From NCBI RefSeq assembly GCF_000722705.1, contig NZ_JPFW01000007.1, positions 186,001 through 250,000 of the forward strand: a DNA stretch of 64,000 nt, read 5' to 3'. Under the pieces are notes generated by a model. It made no database searches. It was not told where the DNA came from and worked only from the letters and a program-made list of their open reading frames with translations. Each line of letters begins with the position of its first letter. Positions within the stretch are counted from its first letter, which is position 1. This document shows positions 53,983 to 63,468 of this stretch, piece by piece. The position numbers and the translations under genes are program-made. Source of the DNA: Streptococcus mitis (lineage in GTDB: Bacteria; Bacillota; Bacilli; Lactobacillales; Streptococcaceae).

Positions 53983-54645
53983 ATGAAATTAAATAAATAT
54001 ATCGATCATACGCTTTTAAAACAAGATTCGACAGAAAATCACATTGATTGTTTGTTGTCTGAGGCTAGAGAGTATGATTTTGCCAGTGTTTGCGTCAATC
54101 CGACCTGGGTTAAATATGCTAAAAAAGGGCTTGAAGGAACAGATGTCAAGGTCTGCACAGTAGTAGGTTTCCCTTTGGGAGTAACAACTTCAGCCGTGAA
54201 AGCATTTGAAACCAAAGAAGCTATTCAAAATGGTGCAGATGAGATTGATATGGTGATCAATGTTGGAGCTCTCAAATCGGGTAATCTTGATTTGGTTGAA
54301 TCTGATATTCGCGCAGTCGTGGAAGCAAGTGGTGACAAGTTAGTGAAAGTCATTATTGAAGCTTGCCTTCTGACCGACCAAGAAAAAGTTGTGGCTTGCC
54401 AATTAGCTCAAAAATCTGGAGCTGATTTTGTTAAAACATCTACTGGTTTTTCAACTGGTGGCGCTACGATAGCAGATGTTACATTAATGCGTGAAACAGT
54501 TGGACCTGATATGGGAGTCAAGGCTGCTGGTGGAGCTCGTTCTTATGCAGATGCTCTTGCCTTTGTGGAAGCAGGGGCGACCCGTATCGGAACTTCAGCT
54601 GGGGTAGCCATTTTAAAAGGAGAATTGGTAGATGGCGACTACTGA
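53983..54645 (+). CDS. deoC: Deoxyribose-phosphate aldolase
   Basis: A 220-residue class I aldolase of the TIM-barrel kind: [44 protein letters not shown], and the Schiff-base lysine in [14 protein letters not shown] with the catalytic lysine of [10 protein letters not shown]. It splits deoxyribose-5-phosphate into acetaldehyde and glyceraldehyde-3-phosphate. Its last 14 bases overlap cdd, so expression is coupled. Confidence 0.97.
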   Translation: MKLNKYIDHTLLKQDSTENHIDCLLSEAREYDFASVCVNPTWVKYAKKGLEGTDVKVCTVVGFPLGVTTSAVKAFETKEAIQNGADEIDMVINVGALKSGNLDLVESDIRAVVEASGDKLVKVIIEACLLTDQEKVVACQLAQKSGADFVKTSTGFSTGGATIADVTLMRETVGPDMGVKAAGGARSYADALAFVEAGATRIGTSAGVAILKGELVDGDY

Positions 54646-55021
54646 GTTGATAGAACTAGCAATTGAAACCAGCAAGCAAGCATATGTGCCCTATTCTCAC
54701 TTTCCTGTTAGCGCTGTTCTAGTGGCAAAGGATGGTAGTATTTATACTGGTGTCAATATCGAGAATGCTAGTTATTCTTTGACCAACTGTGGAGAACGTA
54801 CAGCGATTTTTAAAGCAGTTTCCGAAGGTCAAAGAGAGTTTTCAGAATTGATTGTCTATGGACAAACTGAAAAACCAATTTCACCATGTGGTGCTTGTCG
54901 CCAAGTGATGGCTGAATTTTTTGAACAAGATCTAAAAGTGACCTTAGTCGCAAAAGATAAATCGACGGTCGAGATGACGGTCGGGGAGTTACTTCCATAC
55001 TCTTTTACAGACTTAAACTAG
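54632..55021 (+). CDS. cdd: Cytidine deaminase
   Basis: A 129-residue tetrameric-type deaminase. The zinc site is NCGERTAIF (cysteine and catalytic glutamate) and PCGACRQVM (two cysteines), with substrate-binding [10 protein letters not shown] before it. It converts cytidine and deoxycytidine to uridines, supplying pdp. It overlaps the end of deoC. Confidence 0.97.
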   Translation: MATTELIELAIETSKQAYVPYSHFPVSAVLVAKDGSIYTGVNIENASYSLTNCGERTAIFKAVSEGQREFSELIVYGQTEKPISPCGACRQVMAEFFEQDLKVTLVAKDKSTVEMTVGELLPYSFTDLN

Positions 55022-55072
55022 TCTGAGTCGCTCTCTGAGTGGCACGGTCCTTGTGGCCAACCAATCCATACT

Positions 55073-55087
55073 TGCAACATCGTTGCA
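55073..55087 (+). promoter_or_regulatory. Palindrome between cdd and pnrA
   Basis: TGCAACATCGTTGCA has perfect TGCAAC/GTTGCA arms around three bases. It sits 24 bp before the pnrA start. It could be a regulator site or a processing point; no promoter is obvious next to it. Confidence 0.3.
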
Positions 55088-55110
55088 CATCTTATTTAGG
55101 AGGTTCAGTA

Positions 55111-56163
55111 ATGAACAAGAAACAATGGCTAGGCCTTGGTCTAGTTGCAGTGGCAGCAGTTGGACTTGCTGCATGTGGTAACCGCTCTTCTCGTAACGCA
55201 GCTTCATCTTCTGATGTGAAGACAAAAGCAGCAATCGTCACTGATACTGGTGGTGTTGATGACAAATCATTCAACCAATCAGCTTGGGAAGGTTTGCAAG
55301 ACTGGGGTAAAGAACACAATCTTTCAAAAGATAAAGGTTTTACTTACTTCCAATCAACAAGTGAAGCTGACTACGCTAACAACTTGCAACAAGCGGCTGG
55401 AAGTTACAACCTAATCTTCGGTGTTGGTTTTGCCCTTCACAATGCGGTTGAAGAAGCAGCGAAAGACCACTCTGATTTGAACTATGTCTTGATTGATGAT
55501 GTGATTAAAGATCAAAAGAACGTTGCTAGCGTAACATTTGCTGATAACGAAGCTGCTTACCTTGCAGGTGTTGCAGCAGCTAAAACAACTAAAACAAAAC
55601 AAGTTGGTTTTGTAGGTGGTATTGAGTCTGAAGTTATCTCACGTTTTGCAGCTGGATTTAAAGCTGGTGTTGAGTCAGTAGACCCATCTATCAAAGTTCA
55701 AGTAGACTACGCTGGTTCATTTGGTGATGCTGCTAAAGGTAAAACAATTGCAGCAGCACAATACGCAGCTGGTGCAGACGTTGTTTACCAAGCAGCGGGT
55801 GGAACAGGTGCTGGTGTCTTTGCGGAAGCAAAATCACTCAACGAAAGCCGTCCTGAAAGTGAAAAAGTTTGGGTTATCGGTGTTGACCGTGACCAAGTAG
55901 CAGAAGGTAAATACACTTCTAAAGATGGTAAAGAATCAAACTTTGTTCTTGTATCTACTTTGAAACAAGTTGGTACAACTGTAAAAGATATTGCGAACAA
56001 GGCAGAAAAAGGTGAATTCCCTGGTGGTCAAGTGATCGTTTACTCATTGAAAGATAAAGGGGTTGACTTGGCAGTAACAAACCTTTCAGAAGAAGGTAAA
56101 AAAGCTGTCGAAGCTGCAAAAGCTAAAATCCTTGATGGAAGCGTAAAAGTTCCTGAAAAATAA
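55111..56163 (+). CDS. pnrA: Nucleoside-binding lipoprotein PnrA
   Basis: The ATG at 55111 behind AGGAGG gives 350 residues; a longer frame from 55039 is rejected because a real signal peptide starts at 55111. MNKKQWLGLGLVAVAAVGLA followed by the lipobox LAAC (lipidated Cys at residue 22) and a Ser/Asn-rich tether define a lipoprotein. The rest is a BMP/PnrA-type domain: DTGGVDDKSFNQSAWEGL, VIGVDRDQVAEGKY. It delivers purine and pyrimidine nucleosides to the ABC importer that follows. It is a known pneumococcal surface antigen. Confidence 0.95.
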   Translation: MNKKQWLGLGLVAVAAVGLAACGNRSSRNAASSSDVKTKAAIVTDTGGVDDKSFNQSAWEGLQDWGKEHNLSKDKGFTYFQSTSEADYANNLQQAAGSYNLIFGVGFALHNAVEEAAKDHSDLNYVLIDDVIKDQKNVASVTFADNEAAYLAGVAAAKTTKTKQVGFVGGIESEVISRFAAGFKAGVESVDPSIKVQVDYAGSFGDAAKGKTIAAAQYAAGADVVYQAAGGTGAGVFAEAKSLNESRPESEKVWVIGVDRDQVAEGKYTSKDGKESNFVLVSTLKQVGTTVKDIANKAEKGEFPGGQVIVYSLKDKGVDLAVTNLSEEGKKAVEAAKAKILDGSVKVPEK

Positions 56164-56187
56164 TGGATGGAAGTCATTTCTTAGGAA

Positions 56188-56208
56188 GCGGCCCTTGGCC
56201 GCTTTTTT
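56188..56208 (+). terminator. Terminator / attenuator after pnrA
   Basis: GCGGCC, three bases, GGCCGC and TTTTTT. It would let pnrA be expressed above the downstream ABC genes. Confidence 0.85.
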
Positions 56209-56215
56209 AAGAGTT

Positions 56216-56273
56216 GAGACAAAGTCATTTTGTCTCAGTAAAGCTTGCTACTAGAGAAACTAGCAAGTTTTAT
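56216..56273 (+). other. Two further hairpins before the nucleoside ABC ATPase
   Basis: GAGACAAA/TTTGTCTC (56216-56236) and AGCTTGCTA/TAGCAAGTT (56242-56271) follow the terminator closely. The second is followed by TTTATT. Together with the first they make a triple-hairpin spacer. Confidence 0.55.
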
Positions 56274-56306
56274 TGAAATAAAATAAGACTCTGAAAGGAA
56301 GAGCAC

Positions 56307-57842
56307 ATGGCACACGAAAATGTCATTGAGATGCGTGATATTACCAAGGTGTTTGGTGAATTTGTTGCCAACGACAAAATCAACCTGCACCTACGAAAAG
56401 GTGAAATTCATGCACTTTTAGGAGAAAATGGGGCTGGAAAGTCTACGCTCATGAACATGTTAGCAGGGCTTCTTGAACCAACCAGTGGTGAAATTGTGGT
56501 CAACGGTCAAGTTGTTAACCTTGACTCACCATCTAAAGCAGCTAGCTTGGGAATCGGAATGGTTCACCAGCACTTTATGTTGGTAGAGGCCTTCACAGTG
56601 GCTGAAAACATCATTTTAGGTAGTGAATTGACTAAAAATGGTGTGCTAGATATCGCTGGAGCTAGCACAGAAATCAAGGCTCTTTCTGAACGTTATGGCT
56701 TATCTGTAGACCCTTCTGCCAAGGTAGCAGACATCTCAGTTGGAGCCCAACAACGTGTAGAAATTTTAAAAACCCTTTATCGGGGGGCTGATATTCTTAT
56801 CTTTGACGAACCAACGGCTGTTTTGACTCCATCAGAAATTGAGGAGTTGATGGCTATTATGAAAAATCTTGTCAAAGAAGGGAAATCAATTATCTTGATT
56901 ACCCACAAGTTGGACGAGATTCGCGCAGTTTCTGACCGCGTTACAGTTATCCGTCGTGGGAAATCAATTGAAACAGTCGAAATTGCAGGAGCTACCAATG
57001 CTGATTTAGCAGAAATGATGGTAGGTCGTTCTGTTTCCTTTAAAACAGAGAAACAAGCCTCTCAACCAAAAGAAGTGGTCTTGTCAATCAAAGATTTGGT
57101 GGTCAATGAAAACCGTGGTGTCCCAGCTGTGAAAAATCTATCCTTGGATGTTCGTGCTGGAGAGATTGTTGGGATTGCAGGGATTGATGGAAATGGTCAG
57201 TCTGAACTCATTCAAGCCATCACAGGTCTTCGCAAGGTTGAATCTGGTAGCATCGAGCTAAAAGGAGATTCAATTGTAGGCTTGCACCCACGTCAGATTA
57301 CAGAGTTAAGTGTTGGGCACGTTCCAGAAGACCGTCACCGTGATGGTTTGATTTTGGAAATGATGATTTCTGAAAATATTGCCCTTCAAACCTACTATAA
57401 AGAACCACATAGTAAAAATGGAATTTTGAACTATTCAAATATTACTTCTTATGCTAAAAAGCTAATGGAAGAATTTGATGTTCGTGCTGCCAGTGAATTT
57501 GTGCCTGCAGCGGCACTCTCAGGAGGAAATCAACAAAAAGCAATTATTGCTCGTGAAATTGATCGAGATCCTGATCTCCTTATCGTCAGCCAACCAACTC
57601 GTGGTTTGGATGTCGGTGCCATTGAATATATCCACAAACGCTTGATTGAAGAGCGTGATAATGGGAAGGCTGTCCTTGTTGTCAGCTTTGAATTGGATGA
57701 GATTTTAAACGTCTCAGACCGTATTGCCGTTATCCACGATGGTAAGATTCAAGGTGTTGTGTCACCAGAAACAACCAATAAACAAGAACTTGGTGTCTTG
57801 ATGGCTGGTGGAAACTTGGGAAAGGAGAAGAGTGATGTCTAA
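56307..57842 (+). CDS. Nucleoside ABC importer ATPase (two ATPase domains)
   Basis: A 511-residue tandem ATPase of the monosaccharide/nucleoside importer class. Domain 1 has Walker A GENGAGKST, signature ISVGAQQRVEIL and Walker B ILIFDEPTAVLTP. Domain 2 (from about residue 255) has GIDGNGQSELIQ in place of a normal Walker A, signature ALSGGNQQKAII and LLIVSQPTRGLDVGA, in which Walker B lacks the usual DEPT. That asymmetry is normal for this class. It works with the PnrA lipoprotein and the two permeases that follow. Confidence 0.95.
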   Translation: MAHENVIEMRDITKVFGEFVANDKINLHLRKGEIHALLGENGAGKSTLMNMLAGLLEPTSGEIVVNGQVVNLDSPSKAASLGIGMVHQHFMLVEAFTVAENIILGSELTKNGVLDIAGASTEIKALSERYGLSVDPSAKVADISVGAQQRVEILKTLYRGADILIFDEPTAVLTPSEIEELMAIMKNLVKEGKSIILITHKLDEIRAVSDRVTVIRRGKSIETVEIAGATNADLAEMMVGRSVSFKTEKQASQPKEVVLSIKDLVVNENRGVPAVKNLSLDVRAGEIVGIAGIDGNGQSELIQAITGLRKVESGSIELKGDSIVGLHPRQITELSVGHVPEDRHRDGLILEMMISENIALQTYYKEPHSKNGILNYSNITSYAKKLMEEFDVRAASEFVPAAALSGGNQQKAIIAREIDRDPDLLIVSQPTRGLDVGAIEYIHKRLIEERDNGKAVLVVSFELDEILNVSDRIAVIHDGKIQGVVSPETTNKQELGVLMAGGNLGKEKSDV

Positions 57843-58893
57843 AAAATTACAACAAATTTCGGTTCCCTTGATTTCTGTCTTCCTAGGAATTTTACTCGGA
57901 GCCATTGTCATGTGGATCTTCGGTTATGATGCTATTTGGGGCTACGAAGAATTGTTCTATACAGCCTTTGGTAGTCTGCGTGGGATTGGGGAGATTTTCC
58001 GTGCTATGGGGCCTTTGGTCTTGATTGGTCTTGGTTTTGCCGTTGCCAGTCGTGCTGGTTTCTTTAACGTCGGACTTCCTGGTCAGGCTTTGGCAGGTTG
58101 GATTCTCAGTGGTTGGTTTGCCTTGTCGCATCCAGATATGCCACGTCCTTTGATGATTCTAGCAACTATCGTGATTGCCTTGATTGCTGGTGGGATTGTC
58201 GGAGCGATTCCAGGTATTCTTAGAGCCTATCTAGGGACATCAGAGGTTATCGTAACCATCATGATGAACTACATTGTCTTGTATGTAGGAAATGCCTTTA
58301 TCCATGCCTTTCCTAAAGACTTCATGCAAAGTACAGATTCGACGATTCGTGTCGGAGCTAATGCAACCTACCAGACACCTTGGTTGGCTGAGTTGACTGG
58401 TAACTCGCGGATGAATATCGGTATTTTCTTTGCTCTCATTGCCGTTGCAGTCATTTGGTTCATGCTCAAGAAAACAACTCTTGGTTTTGAAATCCGTGCG
58501 GTTGGTCTCAATCCTCACGCATCAGAATACGCTGGTATTTCTGCAAAACGAACAATTATCCTCTCTATGATTATCTCAGGTGCTTTGGCTGGTCTTGGTG
58601 GAGCTGTTGAAGGTCTGGGAACCTTCCAGAACGTCTATGTTCAAGGGGCATCATTGGCTGTCGGATTTAACGGGATGGCAGTTAGTCTGCTTGCGGCCAA
58701 CTCACCAATTGGTATTCTCTTTGCAGCCTTCCTATTTGGTGTTCTCCAAGTTGGAGCTCCTGGTATGAATGCGGCGCAGGTACCATCTGAGCTTGTCAGC
58801 ATTGTCACAGCGTCTATTATCTTCTTTGTCAGTGTTCATTATCTTATCGAACGCTTTGTCAAACCGAAAAAACAAGTTAAAGGAGGTAAGTAA
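57835..58893 (+). CDS. Nucleoside ABC importer permease 1
   Basis: The ATG at 57835 (AAAGGAGAAG site) gives 352 residues; the longer frame at 57808 lies within the ATPase gene. About ten hydrophobic segments and the BPD_transp_2-type pattern (VASRAGFFNVGLPGQALAGW, FNGMAVSLLAANSPIGIL) are present. Its start overlaps the ATPase stop by eight bases. With the second permease it forms the membrane channel for nucleosides. Confidence 0.95.
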   Translation: MSKKLQQISVPLISVFLGILLGAIVMWIFGYDAIWGYEELFYTAFGSLRGIGEIFRAMGPLVLIGLGFAVASRAGFFNVGLPGQALAGWILSGWFALSHPDMPRPLMILATIVIALIAGGIVGAIPGILRAYLGTSEVIVTIMMNYIVLYVGNAFIHAFPKDFMQSTDSTIRVGANATYQTPWLAELTGNSRMNIGIFFALIAVAVIWFMLKKTTLGFEIRAVGLNPHASEYAGISAKRTIILSMIISGALAGLGGAVEGLGTFQNVYVQGASLAVGFNGMAVSLLAANSPIGILFAAFLFGVLQVGAPGMNAAQVPSELVSIVTASIIFFVSVHYLIERFVKPKKQVKGGK

Positions 58894-58895
58894 AG

Positions 58896-59852
58896 ATGTC
58901 TATTACAACCTTGCTCACCCTCTTGGTGTCTTCTATGCTGATCTACTCAGCACCCCTCATCTTTACAAGTATCGGTGGTGTTTTCTCTGAACGTGGTGGT
59001 GTGGTAAACGTCGGCCTTGAAGGAATTATGGTTATGGGTGCCTTCTCTGGAGTCGTCTTTAACCTTGAATTTGCAGAACAATTTGGAGCAGCAACTCCAT
59101 GGCTATCCTTGCTTGTAGCAGGATTGGTTGGTGGTCTCTTCTCTATCATCCACGCAGCAGCGACGGTTCATTTCCGGGCAGACCATGTTGTCAGCGGTAC
59201 GGTATTGAACTTGATGGCACCAGCCTTGGCTGTTTTCTTAGTGAAAGTCCTTTATAACAAAGGACAAACCGACAACCTAAGTCAGACTTTTGGACGCTTT
59301 GATTTCCCAGTCTTGGCAAATATCCCAGTGGTTGGTGATATCTTCTTCAAGTCAACTAGTCTTCTTGGTTACTTGGCGATTGCCTTCTCCTTCCTTGCTT
59401 GGTTTATCCTCTTCAAGACTCGATTTGGTCTTCGTCTCCGCTCTGTCGGTGAGCACCCTCAAGCAGCGGATACCTTGGGAATCAATGTCTACAAGATGAG
59501 ATATTTAGGGGTTATTATTTCAGGTTTCCTAGGTGGAATTGGTGGAGCGATTTATGCTCAATCCATCTCAGTTAACTTCTCAGTGACAACCATTGTTGGA
59601 CCTGGATTTATCGCCCTTGCTGCGATGATTTTCGGAAAATGGAATCCAATCGGAGCCATGCTTTCTAGTCTTTTCTTTGGACTTTCACAAAGTTTGGCTG
59701 TTATCGGTTCTCAATTGCCGTTCCTACAAGGAGTGCCTACGGTTTATCTTCAAATCGCACCTTATGTCTTGACAATTCTTGTCTTGGCAGCCTTCTTTGG
59801 AAAAGCAGTTGCACCAAAAGCAGATGGTATCAATTACATCAAATCAAAATAA
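58896..59852 (+). CDS. Nucleoside ABC importer permease 2
   Basis: A 318-residue permease with eight to ten membrane helices, two bases after permease 1. FSERGGVVNVGLEGIMVMGA is the family's Gly-rich N-terminal segment, and FIALAAMIFGKWNPIGAML the C-terminal coupling region. It is the last gene of the nucleoside uptake set and is followed by a terminator shared with plsY. Confidence 0.95.
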   Translation: MSITTLLTLLVSSMLIYSAPLIFTSIGGVFSERGGVVNVGLEGIMVMGAFSGVVFNLEFAEQFGAATPWLSLLVAGLVGGLFSIIHAAATVHFRADHVVSGTVLNLMAPALAVFLVKVLYNKGQTDNLSQTFGRFDFPVLANIPVVGDIFFKSTSLLGYLAIAFSFLAWFILFKTRFGLRLRSVGEHPQAADTLGINVYKMRYLGVIISGFLGGIGGAIYAQSISVNFSVTTIVGPGFIALAAMIFGKWNPIGAMLSSLFFGLSQSLAVIGSQLPFLQGVPTVYLQIAPYVLTILVLAAFFGKAVAPKADGINYIKSK

Positions 59853-59860
59853 GTATACAA

Positions 59861-59895
59861 AAAAACGTCAGTTCACAACTGGCGTTTTATTTTTT
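59861..59895. terminator. Bidirectional terminator between permease 2 and plsY
   Basis: AAAACGTCAGTT, a three-base loop and AACTGGCGTTTT with T-runs on both strands; it runs into the plsY stop region. Confidence 0.85.
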
Positions 59896-60528
59896 AGGAT
59901 GTTGATGGGTTAGGTTTAATCCCCAAGGGACTAAATTTTCAGTTTTATTTTTAATGCGTGTGATATTATCCTTATGCCGAATGATAATCAAACTAGCAAG
60001 TGCTAGGATAATAGCGATGAAGAGAGGGTCATAGTGACTCAGGATAAAACCAAAAAGTGGAAAGAGTAGAACCCCGATAACAGCCGCGATAGATGCTGTG
60101 ACACTAGATAGTGAAATCATACTACCAAGATAGAGGGTTCCAAAGAAAACAACCGCAAGGTAGAGACAGAAGACAGGCGCAAATCCGAAAATCACTCCCG
60201 CACTGGTTGCGACAGCCTTACCACCCTTAAATCCTGCAAAGATTGGAAAGGTATGGCCAATAACAGCCAAAAGTCCAAAGATGAGAGGCGAAACGCCTTG
60301 CAGATGAAAGATAATTGGCAGAAGCGTTGCTAGGGTTCCTTTGAAAAAGTCAATCACAAAGGTTGCCATACCAGCTTTCTTACCTAAAATGCGGAAGGTA
60401 TTGGTCGTTCCAGTGTTACCAGAACCATGCTCGCGTAGATTGATTTGAAAGAATACTTGTCCAATCCAGAGACCAGACGGAATCGAACCCAGCAGATAGG
60501 CTAGGATTAATAAAACTATTGTAATCAT
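59887..60528 (-). CDS. plsY: Acyl-phosphate glycerol-3-phosphate acyltransferase PlsY
   Basis: A 213-residue membrane enzyme. [35 protein letters not shown] and [19 protein letters not shown] are the three conserved cytoplasmic motifs, with five to seven membrane helices. It makes lysophosphatidic acid from acyl phosphate and glycerol-3-phosphate, the first acylation in phospholipid synthesis. Its -10 (TGATATAAT on the minus strand, 60535-60543) is only six bases from the ATG, so the AGGAG between them would not be in the transcript. Confidence 0.96.
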   Translation of the reverse strand: MITIVLLILAYLLGSIPSGLWIGQVFFQINLREHGSGNTGTTNTFRILGKKAGMATFVIDFFKGTLATLLPIIFHLQGVSPLIFGLLAVIGHTFPIFAGFKGGKAVATSAGVIFGFAPVFCLYLAVVFFGTLYLGSMISLSSVTASIAAVIGVLLFPLFGFILSHYDPLFIAIILALASLIIIRHKDNITRIKNKTENLVPWGLNLTHQHPKK

Positions 60529-60605
60529 ACTCCTATTATATCATGAAATGGAGAAGAAAGGCAGAGAATCTCTTCTGAAATTGTCACAGCGGAGAAAGAA
60601 AAATT

Positions 60606-60634
60606 TTGCAAAATTCTTGGAAAACCTGTAGAAT
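60606..60634 (+). promoter_or_regulatory. parE promoter
   Basis: TTGCAA (60606-60611) and TAGAAT (60629-60634) are 17 bp apart, with AGGAGG 30 bp downstream before the GTG start. Confidence 0.55.
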
Positions 60635-60663
60635 AGTAAAGATGAACGAATAGGAGGTTCCTT

Positions 60664-62607
60664 GTGTCAAAAAAGGAAATCAATATTAACAATTATAATG
60701 ATGATGCCATTCAGGTGCTAGAAGGGTTGGATGCGGTCCGAAAACGTCCAGGGATGTATATCGGATCGACCGATGGTGCTGGTCTCCACCACCTAGTCTG
60801 GGAAATAGTCGATAATGCAGTCGATGAAGCCCTGTCTGGGTTTGGTGATCGTATCGATGTAACTATCAATAAAGACGGAAGTTTAACGGTTCAAGACCAT
60901 GGTCGTGGGATGCCGACGGGTATGCACGCTATGGGAATTCCAACTGTTGAGGTTATCTTTACCATTCTTCATGCTGGAGGGAAATTCGGTCAGGGGGGCT
61001 ATAAGACATCTGGTGGTCTCCACGGGGTCGGTTCTTCCGTTGTTAACGCTCTTTCTAGCTGGTTAGAAGTTGAAATCACCCGTGATGGGGCAATCTACAA
61101 ACAACGTTTTGAAAATGGTGGAAAACCTGTCACGACTTTGAAGAAAATCGGTACAGCGCCCAAGTCTAAAACAGGTACCAAGGTTACCTTCATGCCTGAT
61201 GCGACCATCTTTTCTACGACAGATTTCAAGTACAATACCATTTCAGAGCGCCTTAATGAATCAGCTTTTCTTTTGAAAAATGTGACCTTGTCTTTGACGG
61301 ACAAGCGAACAGATGAAGCGATTGAGTTTCATTATGAAAACGGAGTTCAGGACTTTGTTTCTTATCTAAACGAAGACAAGGAGATCTTGACACCAGTTCT
61401 GTACTTTGATGGGGAAGATAATGGTTTCCAAGTGGAAGTTGCTCTCCAATACAATGATGGATTTTCAGATAACATTCTGTCCTTTGTCAATAACGTTCGT
61501 ACCAAGGACGGTGGAACGCATGAGACAGGACTCAAGTCTGCCATTACCAAAGTCATGAATGACTATGCGCGTAAGACAGGTCTTCTCAAGGAAAAAGATA
61601 AAAACCTTGAAGGTTCAGACTATCGTGAGGGACTAGCAGCCGTTCTTTCTATCTTGGTTCCAGAAGAACACCTCCAGTTTGAAGGACAGACCAAGGACAA
61701 ACTTGGAAGCCCACTAGCTCGTCCGGTTGTGGATGGCATTGTGGCTGATAAGTTGACCTTTTTCCTTATGGAAAATGGGGAATTGGCTTCTAACCTCATC
61801 CGCAAGGCTATCAAGGCGCGTGATGCTCGTGAAGCGGCACGTAAGGCGCGTGATGAGAGCCGAAATGGTAAGAAGAACAAGAAAGACAAGGGCTTGCTGT
61901 CTGGGAAATTGACCCCAGCCCAGTCTAAGAATCCAGCTAAGAATGAACTCTATCTAGTCGAGGGTGATTCTGCCGGTGGATCTGCCAAGCAAGGTCGTGA
62001 CCGCAAGTTCCAGGCTATCCTACCTCTTCGTGGTAAGGTTATCAATACAGCCAAGGCCAAGATGGCGGATATCCTCAAAAATGAAGAAATCAATACCATG
62101 ATTTATACCATTGGTGCAGGTGTTGGGGCAGACTTCTCTATTGATGATGCCAATTATGACAAGATCATTATCATGACCGATGCGGATACCGACGGTGCCC
62201 ACATTCAAACACTTCTCTTAACCTTCTTTTACCGCTACATGCGTCCGCTAGTTGAGGCGGGACATGTCTATATTGCCCTTCCACCTCTTTACAAGATGTC
62301 CAGAGGAAAAGGCAAGAAAGAAGAAGTTGCCTATGCATGGACAGATGGAGAGCTAGAAGAACTCCGTAAGCAGTTCGGTAAAGGCGCAACCCTCCAACGC
62401 TATAAAGGTCTTGGTGAGATGAATGCGGACCAGCTCTGGGAAACAACCATGAACCCAGAAACACGTACTCTTATCCGTGTAACGATCGAAGATTTAGCAC
62501 GTGCCGAACGTCGTGTCAATGTCCTCATGGGAGATAAGGTCGAACCACGTCGCAAGTGGATTGAAGATAATGTCAAGTTTACGCTGGAAGAAGCGACAGT
62601 GTTTTAA
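60664..62607 (+). CDS. parE: DNA topoisomerase IV subunit B
   Basis: A 647-residue type II topoisomerase subunit with GTG start behind AGGAGG. ATPase region: [76 protein letters not shown] and MTDADTDGAHI. The GMPTGMHAMGIPT insertion and GKKNKKDKGL linker separate ParE from GyrB. It decatenates daughter chromosomes with ParC, which lies downstream beyond the window. The EGDSAGG motif in the quinolone region is unaltered. Confidence 0.97.
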   Translation: MSKKEININNYNDDAIQVLEGLDAVRKRPGMYIGSTDGAGLHHLVWEIVDNAVDEALSGFGDRIDVTINKDGSLTVQDHGRGMPTGMHAMGIPTVEVIFTILHAGGKFGQGGYKTSGGLHGVGSSVVNALSSWLEVEITRDGAIYKQRFENGGKPVTTLKKIGTAPKSKTGTKVTFMPDATIFSTTDFKYNTISERLNESAFLLKNVTLSLTDKRTDEAIEFHYENGVQDFVSYLNEDKEILTPVLYFDGEDNGFQVEVALQYNDGFSDNILSFVNNVRTKDGGTHETGLKSAITKVMNDYARKTGLLKEKDKNLEGSDYREGLAAVLSILVPEEHLQFEGQTKDKLGSPLARPVVDGIVADKLTFFLMENGELASNLIRKAIKARDAREAARKARDESRNGKKNKKDKGLLSGKLTPAQSKNPAKNELYLVEGDSAGGSAKQGRDRKFQAILPLRGKVINTAKAKMADILKNEEINTMIYTIGAGVGADFSIDDANYDKIIIMTDADTDGAHIQTLLLTFFYRYMRPLVEAGHVYIALPPLYKMSRGKGKKEEVAYAWTDGELEELRKQFGKGATLQRYKGLGEMNADQLWETTMNPETRTLIRVTIEDLARAERRVNVLMGDKVEPRRKWIEDNVKFTLEEATVF

Positions 62608-62634
62608 ATCTGTCTTTAACGAATGGGTATTAAC

Positions 62635-63468
62635 ATGAGAACTGAAACAGAAATGCTAAATCGAATTTTACAAACAGGCAAAACTTTACAAGTCAAAGCT
62701 GTCGCCATGTCTGGTTCACGGACTTGCCCAAATGTCCCAAAAGATGAATTTCAAGACTACGACGTGGTCTATATTGTGGATGATTTGGATAATCTGACGA
62801 GTGACCTTTCTTGGTTGGCCTATTTCGGGAAACGCATTATCGAGCAAGAAGTTAGTCTTGGTAATCGTCGTCTCTATCTCATGCTCTTTGAAGATGGTAA
62901 CCGCATTGATTTGACTCTTTGCCCTAAAGAATACATTCAAGAGTGGGTGGACAGTGAATCAGGATTTGCTGTTTTGGAAGATCCAGAAAATTTATTTGAA
63001 GCCTATTTCCCAAATCTAGAGCGTTACTGGATAACCTCAGCTACTGAAACGGATTTTGAAAAAGCCTGTAATGAATTTTGGTGGGTGTCGGCTTACGTGG
63101 TCAAAGGAATTTGTCGCAAGCAAGTCATCTATGCCACTGACCATCTCTACGGCATTTGTCAACAAGAGTTATTAAAAGTCTTAGCTTGGCAGGTGGCAAG
63201 GGATAAGGGAACAGTAGACGTCGGCAAGAATTATAAGTATCTTTTTAACTATTTACCCACTGAGAAAGAAAAGGAATTCTCAAATCTGCTTGATTTTTCA
63301 AGTATAGAGAAGCTCACCCAGTCTTTATTTGCTACGATGAAATTCTTCCACCAAGAAGCTCAGTACCTTGTTCAAAAAATGGGATTTGACTATGATAAAG
63401 AAGTAGCTGAGAAGATGATTCAGTATGCTGAGGAGGGACTCGAAACAAATGAAACATTTACAAAATAA
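62635..63468 (+). CDS. ANT(6)/AadE-like nucleotidyltransferase
   Basis: From the ATG at 62635 (MRTETEMLNRILQTGKTLQV), the usual start for this family, the protein has 277 residues. The nucleotidyltransferase site is VAMSGSRTCPNVPKDEFQDY followed by DVVYIVD (the GSR...DxD pattern). NRIDLTLCPKEYI supplies the third acidic residue. It is homologous to streptomycin 6-adenylyltransferases, yet located next to parE as in chromosomes of susceptible strains, so it is unlikely to be an acquired resistance gene. It probably acts on another substrate. Confidence 0.82.
   Translation: MRTETEMLNRILQTGKTLQVKAVAMSGSRTCPNVPKDEFQDYDVVYIVDDLDNLTSDLSWLAYFGKRIIEQEVSLGNRRLYLMLFEDGNRIDLTLCPKEYIQEWVDSESGFAVLEDPENLFEAYFPNLERYWITSATETDFEKACNEFWWVSAYVVKGICRKQVIYATDHLYGICQQELLKVLAWQVARDKGTVDVGKNYKYLFNYLPTEKEKEFSNLLDFSSIEKLTQSLFATMKFFHQEAQYLVQKMGFDYDKEVAEKMIQYAEEGLETNETFTK

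Noticed and set aside
55039-55110. Upstream start for pnrA
   Set aside because: It would place 24 extra residues before a perfect lipoprotein signal peptide; AGGAGG precedes the ATG at 55111.
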